From Brassica napus (lineage: Eukaryota; Streptophyta; Magnoliopsida; Brassicales; Brassicaceae): DNA of 64,000 bases. The position numbers and the translations under genes were made by a program. Each line of letters begins with the position of its first letter. Position 1 is the first letter of the stretch. The stretch lies in NCBI RefSeq assembly GCF_020379485.1, contig NC_063448.1, positions 45,827,218 to 45,891,217 of the forward strand, given 5' to 3'. Below are positions 52,774 through 64,000 of this stretch, piece after piece. The notes under the pieces are model-generated. The model searched no databases, was not told the origin of the DNA, and saw only the letters and a list, made by a program, of their open reading frames with translations.

Positions 52774-53980
52774 ATGGCCGAGGGACTCGTACTGAAAGGC
52801 ACAATGCGCGCCCACACCGACATGGTCACCGCCATCGCCACGCCGATCGACAACTCCGACATCATCGTCACCTCATCTCGCGACAAATCCATCATCCTCT
52901 GGAAACTCACCAAGGACGACAAGTCCTACGGCGTCGCCCAGCGTCGTCTCACAGGCCACTCTCACTTCGTCGAAGACGTGGTCCTCTCCTCCGACGGGCA
53001 GTTCGCTCTCTCCGGAAGCTGGGACGGCGAGCTCCGTCTCTGGGACCTAGCCACCGGTGTCTCCACCCGCAGATTCGTGGGACACACGAAAGACGTCCTC
53101 TCCGTGGCCTTCTCTGTCGACAACCGTCAGATCGTGTCGGCCTCTCGTGACCGTACGATCAAGCTCTGGAACACGCTTGGGGAGTGTAAGTACACGATCT
53201 CTGAAGCTGATGGGCACAAGGATTGGATTAGCTGTGTGAGGTTTAGCCCCAACACGCTTGTGCCCACCATTGTGTCCGCTTCGTGGGATAAGACTGTGAA
53301 AGTGTGGAATCTTCAGAACTGTAAGCTGAAGAGCTCTCTTGCTGGGCACTTGGGTTACCTCAACACTGTGGCTGTGTCGCCTGATGGTTCGTTGTGTGCT
53401 AGTGGTGGGAAAGATGGTGTCATCTTGTTGTGGGATTTGGCTGAGGGGAAGAAGCTGTACTCGCTTGAGGGTGGATCGATTATTCACTCGCTTTGCTTTA
53501 GTCCGAATAGGTACTGGCTGTGTGCTGCGACTGAGAGCAGTATTAAGATCTGGGATCTTGAGAGTAAGACGGTTGTTGATGAGTTGAAGGTTGACCTTAA
53601 GGCGGAGGCTGAGAAGGATGGTGGTGCCGGAACTGGTAACCAGAAGAAGGTAATGCCGTTATTCTTACAATTCTTGGACTCTTTCTAATGAAAAGTTTTA
53701 ACTTTGGTTTGATTAGTTTACCGAATACATCAAAACTAGTGGCGAAAGTATACTGGGTTTATAGTTAATTAATAAAAGTTTGATACTTTGGTTAGAAATG
53801 AATCATTTTCCGTTTTGCTTAATTTTTCTCTTTGATTCATGGGATTGATGATGTTTTCTGGATTCCAAAATGGTACAGGTGAACTACTGCACAAGCTTGA
53901 ACTGGAGTGCAGATGGAAGCACACTGTTCAGTGGTTACACTGATGGAGTTGTCAGGGTCTGGGGTATTGGTCGTTACTAG
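52774..53980 (+). CDS. RACK1C: RACK1, ribosome-associated WD-repeat scaffold
   Basis: Two exons, 52774-53649 and 53879-53980, joined across a GTAATG...GTACAG intron, give 325 residues. It starts [20 protein letters not shown] and ends [11 protein letters not shown]. Seven WD40 blades are present, with GH...WD motifs such as [50 protein letters not shown] and [17 protein letters not shown]1 sits on the 40S subunit head and scaffolds kinase and hormone signalling. The start is chosen by the conserved N-terminus and ACCATGG context. The paralogue call (C) rests on position next to LST8-1, as in Arabidopsis At3g18130. Exon 1 is GC-rich at third codon positions in its first third. Confidence 0.95.
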
Positions 53981-56900
53981 AGACTATAAGAAGAAGATGG
54001 ATGTTACCAAATCTTCTGTCGTGTTTTTGAAGTTTTCTTATGTATTACTACCCCACCAAGAACCTCTATTTTCGTTTAATTCCAGAAAAGAAAACTAAGT
54101 CCGAATGTTTACCCTTTGATAGTTTGATTACTATTCACATGCATGATCGTAGAATTGGTTTGAGGTTCTATCTTCTCGCGTTAACAGTAACTTTTGGCTT
54201 TATCCTTCATACACGACGTCATAGTAAACCAGCAAGGTGTTTCTTCGAAATCTTTAGTTAGTTGTTAAAAAAAAAGGGTATAGATATCATAGTTTTTATT
54301 TAAGCAAAAAAAAACGTGTTCATTTCTTAAAGAATTATATCTTTCCAAAATTTTAACTATTGACTTTTTTTCATTGAATCTCTTTCATCACAGAAAAGTT
54401 GTATATTTTCAAAAGCTTAATCATTGAACTCTTTTCTAATAGATACATGTTTATTCATTGAAGAGTTATATCTTTTTAGAATATTAACAGTCAAATCACG
54501 TACGTAGCTTTAGCAAAATGGTAATAGCCCTGTTTTTTTTATAGCCGCTGCGGCCGGCGGTAGCGACAAAAAATAACATTTGGGTGGAGACAAGATGATC
54601 GATTTTGAAAGTGAATTAAACTACCGGAGCTTGCCGCAGCGACTAAAAATGAAGACGCTGCTATCGCTGATATTTCCAGCGTCTAATTTTGTTATTGCGT
54701 CTAACCGCGTGGCTGAAAAAGTATGCTTGTCTTGTGTTAACGGCGCTGCATTTCCGATGGTGAGGATGTACTTTTCAGTTACTGACGCTGGTCCCCAGCG
54801 TTCGTAAAAAGAACAATATCAATATAGCAAGGTCGGTTAGTTTTTCGTTGAGAATGGTAATTTGGTTTTTCAATCAAACATAATGGCCATGTTTTATACC
54901 ATCTCTACAATATGAGTTGTTAAAAAGAAATGGTTTTAAGCTTAATACTTTAGTCTATAACTCTTCTCTGGTGACTTTTTTTTCAATGAGATGCACACGT
55001 AACGTCGTGTATTATTGAAAAAAATTCAAAATCTAACGGTGGAGTTTATATCTAATATTTAATCTAAGTGCTACGTTGTCACTTAAGAATCTGAATATGA
55101 TTTCATAGATTCACTTAAGCAAAAGACATGTTCATTCTTTGAAGAGTTGTGTTGTTTCAGGAACTTGACTATTGTATCTTTTCATAATAAAATTTGTATA
55201 TTTTCAGTAATTTAACCATTGAACTTTTGATAAAAAAAAAACCATTGAACTATTTTATAATAGAAAACTTTTTAAAAATTTATATATGGACTCTTCTTCA
55301 TTCTTCTGCTCACCATAGTTCTTTCATAATTTACTATTTGTTGGAATATATCTTTAAATTCGAATCTTATGCTCTTTACGCATCCAATAAATCAAGGTTT
55401 GTCACATTTTCACTTATAAAACTAATTGTGTGTCTTGGAATTCATTTTCATATTCTAAATGAATTTTTATGTGACTAGCCTGGTTGTTGAAAAAGTTGAA
55501 GCCAATACCCGATGTGTTGTTTGTGTGATTTTAAGTGAGGGAAAGTTTCTCACATATGTATTTGACTCAATCATACTACTTTTTTCCCAAGGAAGATGGA
55601 CTAAACTGGAATCTCCTTACAATGGTTTCTTATGTTATTAGATTAGCTTGGTGAACTCCATTGCCACTATAAAGGGTGGCGCACATGTTGATTGTATCAC
55701 CACTCAGATCACAGACTACGTTGTAGGTACCCTTAAAAAAGTAAGATTGACCAAACTGAAAGTGCTAGCACCATTTGATAGTTACTTTTAAGGTATAAAC
55801 AACTGCCACATAGGAAGCGATTTTTTTAATTAATACAAAATACAAGTTATAACTATTTAAAAGATCTTTAATTAATATATAGGGGATATTCAATGTTTTG
55901 TAGTCTCTTGTAATTAAATTTTGTACCGCATACCTTTCAAATCAAAAGAGTGAAATACAAATGTTAACTAAAGTACTAAATATTGGTATATGTTAAGACT
56001 TTATATATATACACATAATTTTTTGTTTACTGATTCTGGTTTTGGTTTATGTGCTTATGATCTATCATAATGATTCCTCTTTTGAAGCCACATATGATTT
56101 GATCATTCTTCGGTGCCTTTTTATTTTTTTTCCTTTTTAACTGTTGTCTTTTTTATTAATCTCAGGTTAATTCATTATCTTCACATTTCATATTTATTTT
56201 CTAGGTTAGATCTAATCATTGGTCAGTTTAATGTCACAGATTTATTTCATTGGAATATTTTAGTGTCAAATATCTTCATTATCATTTATTTCTCTTAACA
56301 TATTAATATAGTATATATTTTTCCCAACAAAAATAGTTGTGATTTAGTGTAACCTAGCTCCATAATTGATATGTATCATTGTCTAGCAAATTTATATGAT
56401 TTGATTGCAAAAAATATATTCGAAATTTTTTAACTATATAATAATATTCCTAAGAATATTTAAATTTATTTTGTTAATCAATAAAATAATTATTAACTAT
56501 TAAAAACACATTTTAAAAGTATAAAAATCTATTTTGAATTGAATATCTTTGTTGTTTTATAAACCACAAAGCAAAACAAAATTCCACGAATCATAAATGT
56601 AGTAGGTTATCTCATACAAAATACATAATATGTTAACTATCAATTTCTTATAGAATTTAAAAAGAAATCTGCACTTTGAAATTTAAATGATGTCGAGTAA
56701 AGTTTAAATGATTTGGCATATATTTTGTGCAATATATTTGTGACAAAAATATTAAACTCTAAGTTTTTGATACATAATTTATATTTGAATTTAAAGAGTG
56801 AAATGTTTTCACTATGCGAAAAATATTAAAAAAAAGCTCTATAAAAAGTTGAACTCAAAATGTTTTTCCATATTTTAAATGAAAATTTAATAATATATAT

Positions 56901-57130
56901 AAGATAAACTTGAAAATATTTTGAGACATTAATAAAGAAAAAATATTCTCATTTTCAAAACACGGGTCTAGTTAATTTTTAAAATTTGTTCAGCGGGGAT
57001 TCTAATTATGGTTAAACTTACCGATGCTGTTTATAAAATGGATCTTTGTAGACACTGAAAACCTCGGTACGTGGGCTTTTGGGATTTATGAAATGAAATA
57101 TGTAAAAAAAAAAAAGACAATTTTGTTATA
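53981..57130. other. Downstream intergenic region; AT-rich, one MITE, no gene
   Basis: RACK1 3' UTR reaches perhaps 54250. Phrases such as CATTGAACTCTTTTCATAAT recur loosely at 54360-54500 and 55150-55260, suggesting decayed repeats. A possible Helitron 3' end (ACACGGGTCTAG before TT) lies at 56960-56971. Small open frames have no recognisable domain. Confidence 0.5.
54525..54830. mobile_element. MITE with GCTGCGG/CGCTGG-type ends
   Basis: The left end TTTTTATAGCCGCTGCGGCC and right end (reverse-complemented TTTTTACGAACGCTGGGGAC) form an imperfect inverted repeat. The interior is rich in CGCTG/CAGCG motifs and much more GC-rich than its surroundings. Target duplication not resolved, so family is left open. 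Confidence 0.6.
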
Positions 57131-57139
57131 AACCAAGTG

Positions 57140-60100
57140 GTGATCGACCAATATCAGGTCCAAATTGTCTGGCCCATCAGCTATCCATCCGGCCCATTCG
57201 CTAATGACTTAGGCGAATGAGAGTTTACATTTATCTATACTTGATGTTTATCCTTTTTCATATGTATTTAGGATAAGTACTATTTCCTATTCCTATTAGG
57301 AATAGGATTTCCTTTTCTCTTATGACGGTCTAAATAAGACGGTCTAATACTTGTATAAATATGGACCTCTGGTCATGAGTAATAATAAGCTTTCACAGCA
57401 TCTCTTTTATAACACGTTATCAGCACGATAGCCTCTAACCCTAAGTCCCCACAAAATTCCTTAAACTCAGCCGAATATCACAAAACCCTAATTCCGACAG
57501 AACTTCAAAGAGATCGTTCTCCCAAACCGTGAGGATCCAGACGACCAGCAATATATCAAATTGAAGCTCTCGCCGAGACGAATCAGACGCTATAAACTGC
57601 TTGTCGATCCGATCACTGACGCGCCGTCACGCTCTGCTACAGTATGCGTCGCCGATTTGCTTTGGAACCCTAATCGTTTTCCTAACCCAAATCCGAGCTC
57701 TCTCTCTCTTGAAGTTAGCTCTTTCTAGACGTGATCAAGTAAACCAGACGTTCTCCTTCTTCCCTGTTCGTGATCCGACCAAGCAAGCAGCCCGTCTGCG
57801 ACCCTACTCGAAGAACGATCAGCTCGCGGCCTCCTTCTCTCTTTGGTGGTCCAAATCTACACTCCATAAGTTTCTAAAGGCAAAACTAGAAACTTAAAAG
57901 AACTTACATTGAATTTGGTTGATTGATAAAGATCTGAACCATTAAAATTTGAAGAACCCTAATCTAGGATAATAGAAACCCTAACATATGGAACTAAGTT
58001 TTGGTTAGATTGTTTTCCTGTTAAGTTGATAGATCAATGGATGTTAGGGTTGCTAGAACATTGATTGATCACTAAGGGCATTGAAACCCTAAATCTAAAT
58101 TATATGATCCGTTTCCTTTATGATGTTTTGAAAATCTAAAATATCAAAAACCTAAATTGATCCGACTGTTTTGATTGATTGATTTTGATTTATCTGAGGT
58201 TTAGGTTGCTAGATTAAAACCTTGAATTATATTTGATGATTGTTTGAGTAAATAGAACTATTTAGAATCGAATTTGATCTTAAAATTGTTAAATTGCTGA
58301 AAACCCTAATTTTCTTTTTTTGCATAAATCGATTGATAAACAAGTTTCCATATTGTGATTAATTGTTTGAATATCGAATGAACTAATTAGAAAAATTGCT
58401 AGTTTTGATTAAAACCGTTAACTGTCCAGAATTGTGAATTTTCTTTTTGCTAAAAGTAGAAAATTTCTTTTTTTCTGAAATTTCTTTTTCTACTTGCTGG
58501 AAATTTTCCTTTTACTGTTAGGATTGCTAGAGAATTGCTAAAATTGACTGATTGATCTGATTTAATTCTTTTGTAAAGCTTGATATTGATAAAATCAAAC
58601 CGAAAAAATGGGCCTTGAAACCCTAATATGATCTGATGATACTTGCATTATTATTCTGATTGCTTGATCATACTAAATGTTTTAAGAAAATTAAAACATA
58701 AGAATTATTGACCTGGTCTCACATTAATTAAAAATCGGCATGAATATGATTGTTATTATGATTGATGTTTTGATTGCATTCAGATATAAAATCCGACCTC
58801 TAGGGTTGTTGCATCACAATTTTATAAGGCCGTGTGGCCTAAAGCATCATATAGACCTCGCATACTTGTTTTTCTCGCACCATGGTCGAGTAGTTAATTG
58901 TTTGGTCGAGAGACTTGTGAAACCGTATGGATTAATTTTATTGACTCGGTTGCATCTTGAACTGATTAATAATATGTTTCAGATGTCGAAATTTGAGCCT
59001 TCGGATTATGCTGCCCTAAATCTCTCTGGAGATAATTATCTAGAATGGGTAATGAACACTTCAGTTGCCCTGAAGTCTAGAGGACTCGGGAAATGTATCA
59101 TTGATGGCAATAATGCAATTGAAAGTGAAAAGCATAGAGCCATAACAATTATGCGTTATCATCTCACTGAGGATCTGAGAGATCAGTACTTAAATATTGA
59201 GGATCCTTGTGACCTTTGGACAAAACTAAATTCCAGATACTCAATGGCAGTATGGCGAAAAGCCATGAATGAATGGAAGATTCTCAGGTTCCAGGATTTT
59301 GAATCCGTGGACGAATATACTTCTGTTCTGATGAAAATCGCCTATAGTCTTGAACTATGTGGTGAAGTGGTAACAAATGAGGATTTACTATATAAAACCT
59401 ATTCCACGTTGTTATCACATAAGGCTAAGGGTTTCACCACCTATAATGACCTATTGTCATGCCTATTGGCAACTGAGCAAAGAGAGCAGAAAGTTATAGA
59501 TACTATTAGCAGATTTGAAAAACTTCAGAAAAGATACATTGAGCAACGAAACAGTGAGATGAGACCTCCTGAAGCCAATGAGGCTAAAAATGATAAGGAG
59601 GAATCCAAGGAAGCCGTGTGGAAATATATGGATTGTGAGGCCGGCTTATACATTGACTAAAGAAACGAGATTTCGATATTCTGATTTTATGTTTGATTTG
59701 CTTGATGATTTTTTGATTAATAAATGACAATAAAAACTTAATAAAAGGATAGTCAGTCTATTATAGACCACGACATTACCTAAAGGGGCACGAATTTATT
59801 CACCTAATAAAAGACCCATTGAGTTATAAAGACTTGAGCATGAATGGTTTCCACATTGAACCAATGGGCAAAGGAAACAAAAGTTCATTTCAGATTATAA
59901 GAAAATCGCCTAAGGCCTTATAAGAAAGTGGTCAAGACTATACCTACATACTCTACTGATCTAGACTATGCCAAGGATCAGTATGATAAAGGAAAAAGCC
60001 ATGGTAACCTGTATACCCACGAAATTTTATACACTTTATGGCATGACTGGATTAGCCATCCAGGTCTTTAAAAATTGATGCACACATTGCAAAAGGCACA

Positions 60101-61960
60101 AAGAGTTATCCCATAAAATCTCACGTTGTGTAACATGTACACAAGGGAAACTTATTAGGCTCTATTGTCCCAAGTATCACGTGATTATAGTATGTCTATG
60201 AGGGGGAGTGAGGACAAACTGTGATCCATGAACATACTACAAATCCGTGTGACATGGTCTATGACCATAGTAAGACTTGGCCGAATTCTTTATACTACAA
60301 AGGCCACTACCTAATGCTTGGGGACACAAGGATTTACATGTGTAAGGTTAATATGCATCAGGCCATATTAGTGAGCATAGATAATCCCATCTCAGAATGA
60401 ATACGTGTCATAAACCAGACATATACCATCCTAACAGATTTTGAATAAACCACCACATACATATGTGCCGTCTAGGATGGAACCTCAGAAGAGGATGAGA
60501 AAAATATTGGGAATATATGTTGGATAGGAACATGTCTTTCTCCCACGTTTTTTTTAAGAAACCTTGTGCCAAATATGGGTGATCAAATTATGGCCAGGTA
60601 CACGGATCGCATGACTGATGAATCCGACTATCCAACATCAGGGGGAGAAAGAAATAAGCTGGTAAAAGAGAATAAGAGAAATATAATGATATTTACTATC
60701 ATTGTCTTGGCAAGATCCTCAGACTATAAAATATGATTTAAGACGTCCAAAGAATGTGATCAAATGATACAAAAGCTAGCAGAACTAGATGCCAGACACA
60801 TTGATCCGAAATGAAAAGAATGACTAAGTCATACCAGCTTAGCACCACGAATTTGATGTGACACAATCAAGTTGCTACAGTGTCTATACAAGATAGACCA
60901 ATAAGTTCCAAAAGATAAGAAACCTCGGAAAGAAATGAAAGGTGCATAGAATGATACAAATCCGAGTTCAAAGGAAACCAGTCCAGATTGAGAGATAAGG
61001 CTGGCCAGCTAAACATCTAAGGTACCAAACCATGTAGTTTGGGACGCCAAACTGCAAGGTAGTAAAAGTCCTGGATAATAAGATCTCAAATCTATTAGAT
61101 TATGTCTGGAACACTATGGAACTACATAAGAGTGTTAACACCAATGATGTATTTACATACAAGAGAGCTCATAAAAGAAAGTAGCACTTGAGTTTAAAAT
61201 ATAAAGCGAGGATCATGAACCCACGTAAGAGTACTCATAAAGAATAAAGATTAGATTAAAAGAAAACGTGAGGTTTAAAGAGTTTAAAGAAGAGATGGGC
61301 GTATTGGCCAAATATATAGAAACGCCATCTGATGATATAGACCAGTGGATAAATAGGTCTTGTGAGGGAAAGAAAATCGTGAGATGTGGAACGTGACCAA
61401 GTAGTCAAGAGGTCGTTCACATTACTACTTACAGCATTCAAAGAATGGCTTGTTACACAAGGATACTCATAGAGACCAAAGGAACAGATTATAAGGAAAT
61501 ATGCTCCTATGTGGTGGATGCTACTACACAAACTCGAAATTGATGAAGTCTGGAAACAAAAGAAATAATGATGTAGTAAGCAGTATATTTATCACTGGAT
61601 AAAGAAAATAAAGGTACCAGAAAGATGAGAAAAGAAGTTCTCAAAGAACAGCATTGTTCCTAAGCTGTTCATGGACTGAAGCAAAAGCAGCTGCATTGAA
61701 TATGATAAGACTAAGTAAAACTTAGTGAAGGAGTTCGATAAAGAACAATCCAAATCAGTCCATATATTCTTATAAAAGAAATCTCTTGTGTTTATAATAA
61801 ATCAGCACTGCAAGTAGGTCATGAGATGCCATCAAAGAAAGTGTGAACTGCGATGTTTTTCAAGTAATAAGATTATAGTATGGGACTTCAATGTAAGCAC
61901 AAGCCATTATGTTTATATCAGTGGATAAAAGGAAACCATAATGGTCCAAGAGAGTGACCA
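57140..61960 (+). mobile_element. Decayed Copia element with intact gag
   Basis: A leader with TTTATAACACGTTATCAGCACGA (57408-57430, cut here) resembles the LTR end and primer site of a common plant Copia group. An intact gag follows (58983-59660). After that only traces of pol remain in scattered frames: a GAG-pre-integrase-like HDWISHPGL near 60040 and an A-rich run of short fragments to about 61900. No second LTR was identified. The gag may be complete because it was a separate non-autonomous gene, or by chance. Confidence 0.6.
58983..59660 (+). CDS. Copia gag-like (UBN2) protein
   Basis: An open frame begins MSKFEPSDYAALNLSGDNYL after a TTTCAG acceptor-like site, continues EWVMNTSVALKSRGLGKCII, DLWTKLNSRYSM, and a C-terminal helical stretch (TEQREQKVIDTISRFEKLQK), and stops at 59658-59660: about 225 residues. 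This is the UBN2/retrotransposon gag fold of Copia elements. It has no zinc knuckle. An upstream ATG at 58740 is in frame, but the added residues look non-coding. Confidence 0.8.
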   Translation: MSKFEPSDYAALNLSGDNYLEWVMNTSVALKSRGLGKCIIDGNNAIESEKHRAITIMRYHLTEDLRDQYLNIEDPCDLWTKLNSRYSMAVWRKAMNEWKILRFQDFESVDEYTSVLMKIAYSLELCGEVVTNEDLLYKTYSTLLSHKAKGFTTYNDLLSCLLATEQREQKVIDTISRFEKLQKRYIEQRNSEMRPPEANEAKNDKEESKEAVWKYMDCEAGLYID

Positions 61961-62540
61961 GAAGTATGTATGGTCGAGGTCAAATGGATATGGCATTGCT
62001 GAAGCTTGTGTCACTTGTGATGACACTTGCGTTGCAGTCTGCATCTCGACCATTAGGGTTCGAAGCTCAGTGAATTCTGTTGTGGTTCCTTCCGGGTTTT
62101 GATCCCTATTGTCACCATCCGAACCTCCTGTTTTCTTTGTCATTGAAAACGAGAAATTCTCTCCCAAAACGCACTGATTCTGATACCAACTGATAGAGTG
62201 CGGAAGCTAGGGTTTGATAGATCAAGGGTTTGATCTTCAAACAGGTAACGTGTTCTCGAAGTAAATTCGAAAACAAGACGATAAGGGCGCGAATACTCTT
62301 CGCAGTGCTCGAAAGCTCTTTTAAAACCAAAACTCAATAATTCTATTAATCAAAGCGTGCATGTTTACAAAGACTAGAGCCGCTATTTATAAGGCTCGAT
62401 ATAGTTAAAACCCTAAACTATAAAGGAAATTTAACACTTATCTTAGTTCTAATAATAAAAGGAAAACTTAGAACACAAGTAAAGCCTGAAACAAGAAAAG
62501 CCCAAAGCAAAGACGGTAAAGGAGATGATACGCTGCATCA
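61960..62540 (-). mobile_element. 5' end of another LTR retrotransposon: LTR, primer site, gag start
   Basis: On the minus strand, an LTR of about 350 bp (62191-62540; starts TGATGCAGCG, ends CTCTATCA) is followed by a primer-binding site TTGGTATCAGA (about 62178-62190). The start of a gag-like frame is next (MTKKTGGSDGDNRDQNPEGT), truncated near 61960. The tail of the Copia remnant adjoins it. Confidence 0.7.
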
Positions 62541-62544
62541 CAAA

Positions 62545-62803
62545 GTAACGGTACAGATTTCAACACGTCTCTATTATTATATTTTGTTTCTTGCAGATTT
62601 TTCTCTTGTTCTTGTTTTGAGACCATCACGATGAGATGTCTAGTGAATATAGTTAGTCAAATGCTCAAGAGTTTCTGTATTTAATGTGTAACAGTATAGA
62701 TTTCAATGCTTCTCTATTCTTATTTTTTGTTTTTTTTTTCACTGTGTTTTCTTGTTTTGTGATCATCACAATGATAAGTCTAGTAAATACTGTTAGTCAA
62801 ATG
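62545..62803. repeat. Direct repeat of about 120 bp
   Basis: 62545-62663 and 62686-62803 are similar, both running from GTAAC(G/A)GTA(C/T)AGATTTCAA to TAGTCAAATG. Confidence 0.75.
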
Positions 62804-64000
62804 ATTCTGTGTAGGTGGTTCAAAATATGAGGCTGTTAAAGACAGATCATCTTATTGCATATGGTTTCTTAAAAACTTAGACGGGTTACCTTTTATAAAG
62901 ATTCCTCCCTGATAAACTTTAGTATTCAAAAAAGGTTATCAAATATACTCTTGTCATACTAACCTTTACATCATATTCCTTGGAGTATCACATATATTTC
63001 CATTGTTTTATCCATTCACCCATGTGCATTTTGATCATATAAACTAGTATTTAGTCATGTTTAGGTTGCATTTTGCATACATGAGTCTTTATCAGGTATT
63101 GGAGTACCACATGGAGTTCTTGGAGACATTTGGATGCATTTGGAGCTCAAAAGAAGTGATAAAGGTGATCATTGGATGAACAGTGCATGGGAGCGACCTC
63201 ACCCGAGCGACACCGTGAAGTCGCTGTGACACCCCTTCAGAGCGACTTGGCCAGAGCGGCACCCCGATGTCGCTCGCGTTTTCATCGCTCGGAGGCACGA
63301 GAGCGACCTTACCAGAGCGACGCGGAGAAGTCGCTCGCGTTTTCATCGCTCGGAGGCACGAGAGCGACCTTACCAGAGCGACGCGGAGAAGTCGCTCGCG
63401 TTTTCATCGCTCGGAGACATGAGAGTGACCCGGAGCGACGTCTCGTAGCGACCCCTCCAGGTCGCTCCCGAAGCCTGGAGCCACCTCTCGGAGCGACTAC
63501 TGGAGGTCGCTGCACGCCTTTTGTTTGCTCGATTTCATGTTTACTCAAGGGCTTTTTGGTCATTTCATTATGCACGTTTTTACTTTCTAAACCTAAGTTT
63601 AAATATCTTTTGTAAGCCATTAGAGGCAGATGATCTTTTATCAAAAGAAAACCACCAAAACCTCTTGGAAAGTTCATCTCTTTGAATCAATTGATCATTT
63701 TGTTATTGCAATTCTGTTGTTTTCATATCTATTATCTGTATTTCTCTACATGATTAATCTGAAATCCAATATGGGTTTAAGAGGAATCATGAAGAGTAGT
63801 GAGTAATCCATTCTTGAATTCATGGGTTAGGGAGATTAAGGGTGATTAGGCTAGATCTAGGATGTTACAGTGTAGATCCTTCTTATTCCTTGCTAGTAGA
63901 GTATTCATAATGCATCTTCTGAGTTGGCCTCTCAAAAGTTGATCTTTAGGCATTTTCCACCCACAAGGTGTTTGATGAAATGCCTGAGACAACTCTCCTA
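62804..64000. mobile_element. Probable Gypsy/Athila-like LTR region with GAGCGAC repeats, running off the window
   Basis: 63180-63510 is rich in GAGCGAC/GTCGCTC motifs, including two 61-bp direct repeats starting at 63301 and 63362 (GAGCGACCTTACCAGAGCGA). The sequence after about 63600 (AATATGGGTTTAAGAGGAATC, cut here; ATTCATGGGTTAGGGAGATT) resembles Athila-like LTR sequence known in Brassica. No coding sequence; the element end is outside the window, so the call is tentative. Confidence 0.45.

Noticed and set aside
52680..53487. Several frames of up to 149 codons on both strands within RACK1 exon 1
   Set aside because: All overlap the RACK1 coding exon, and its codon pattern explains them.
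56960..56971. A possible Helitron 3' end (ACACGGGTCTAG before TT)
   Set aside because: No clear hairpin directly upstream and no matching 5' end; mentioned only in the intergenic entry.

Overview
This is plant nuclear DNA and looks like a Brassicaceae, Brassica-type genome. Three things point there: spliced genes with GT/AG introns, a very dense nested set of plant transposable elements, and two adjacent intact genes near position 50,500-54,000 (LST8-1-like, then RACK1C-like). Those two are neighbours in Arabidopsis thaliana (At3g18140 and At3g18130, as I remember them).

Layout. 1-6350: a 5'-truncated LINE on the minus strand, split near the end of its RNase H by a complete PIF/Harbinger element (191-5299) with three same-strand genes. 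6868-11617: a young, intact Copia element with 145-bp LTRs. 11953-13048: a non-autonomous hAT element with an 8-bp target duplication. 13300-25240: remains of F-box/LRR/FBD genes (copies A, B and fragment D, all minus strand). Copy A is split by a 4.7-kb CACTA element (14205-18900). Between copies A and B lie a patchwork of captured exons (glutaredoxin C1, ATP synthase beta), a scrap of LST8 intron and a Cassandra TRIM carrying 5S rRNA sequence. 25397-32070: a Helitron, a MITE, a CACTA transposase fragment, a LINE tail, and a 1.26-kb fold-back Mutator-like element made of telomere-like repeats. 32071-42400: a second LST8 copy (pseudogene) whose 5'UTR carries a 6.5-kb Copia element, itself hit by a retroposon; then a 1.5-kb element of 27-bp repeats, and F-box copy C. 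42400-50300: AT-rich degenerate repeats, a probable Helitron and a LINE insertion with an inverted 5' half. 50567-53980: the two intact genes. 54000-64000: AT-rich intergenic DNA, a MITE, a decayed Copia with an intact gag, and pieces of other LTR elements.

The underlying structure appears to be a threefold tandem repeat of [F-box/FBD gene on minus, spacer, LST8 on plus]. Only the last LST8, next to RACK1C, is intact. Each repeat was then broken by different transposons, so the copies serve as empty-site controls for each other's insertions.

The two living genes are both WD-repeat scaffolds of growth control: LST8 belongs to the TOR kinase complex and RACK1 to the 40S ribosome. The RACK1 promoter carries site II and telo-box motifs typical of plant translation genes. 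Almost everything else is mobile DNA or gene debris. No CRISPR array, operon or tRNA gene was seen; the only rRNA-like sequence is the 5S-derived part of Cassandra.
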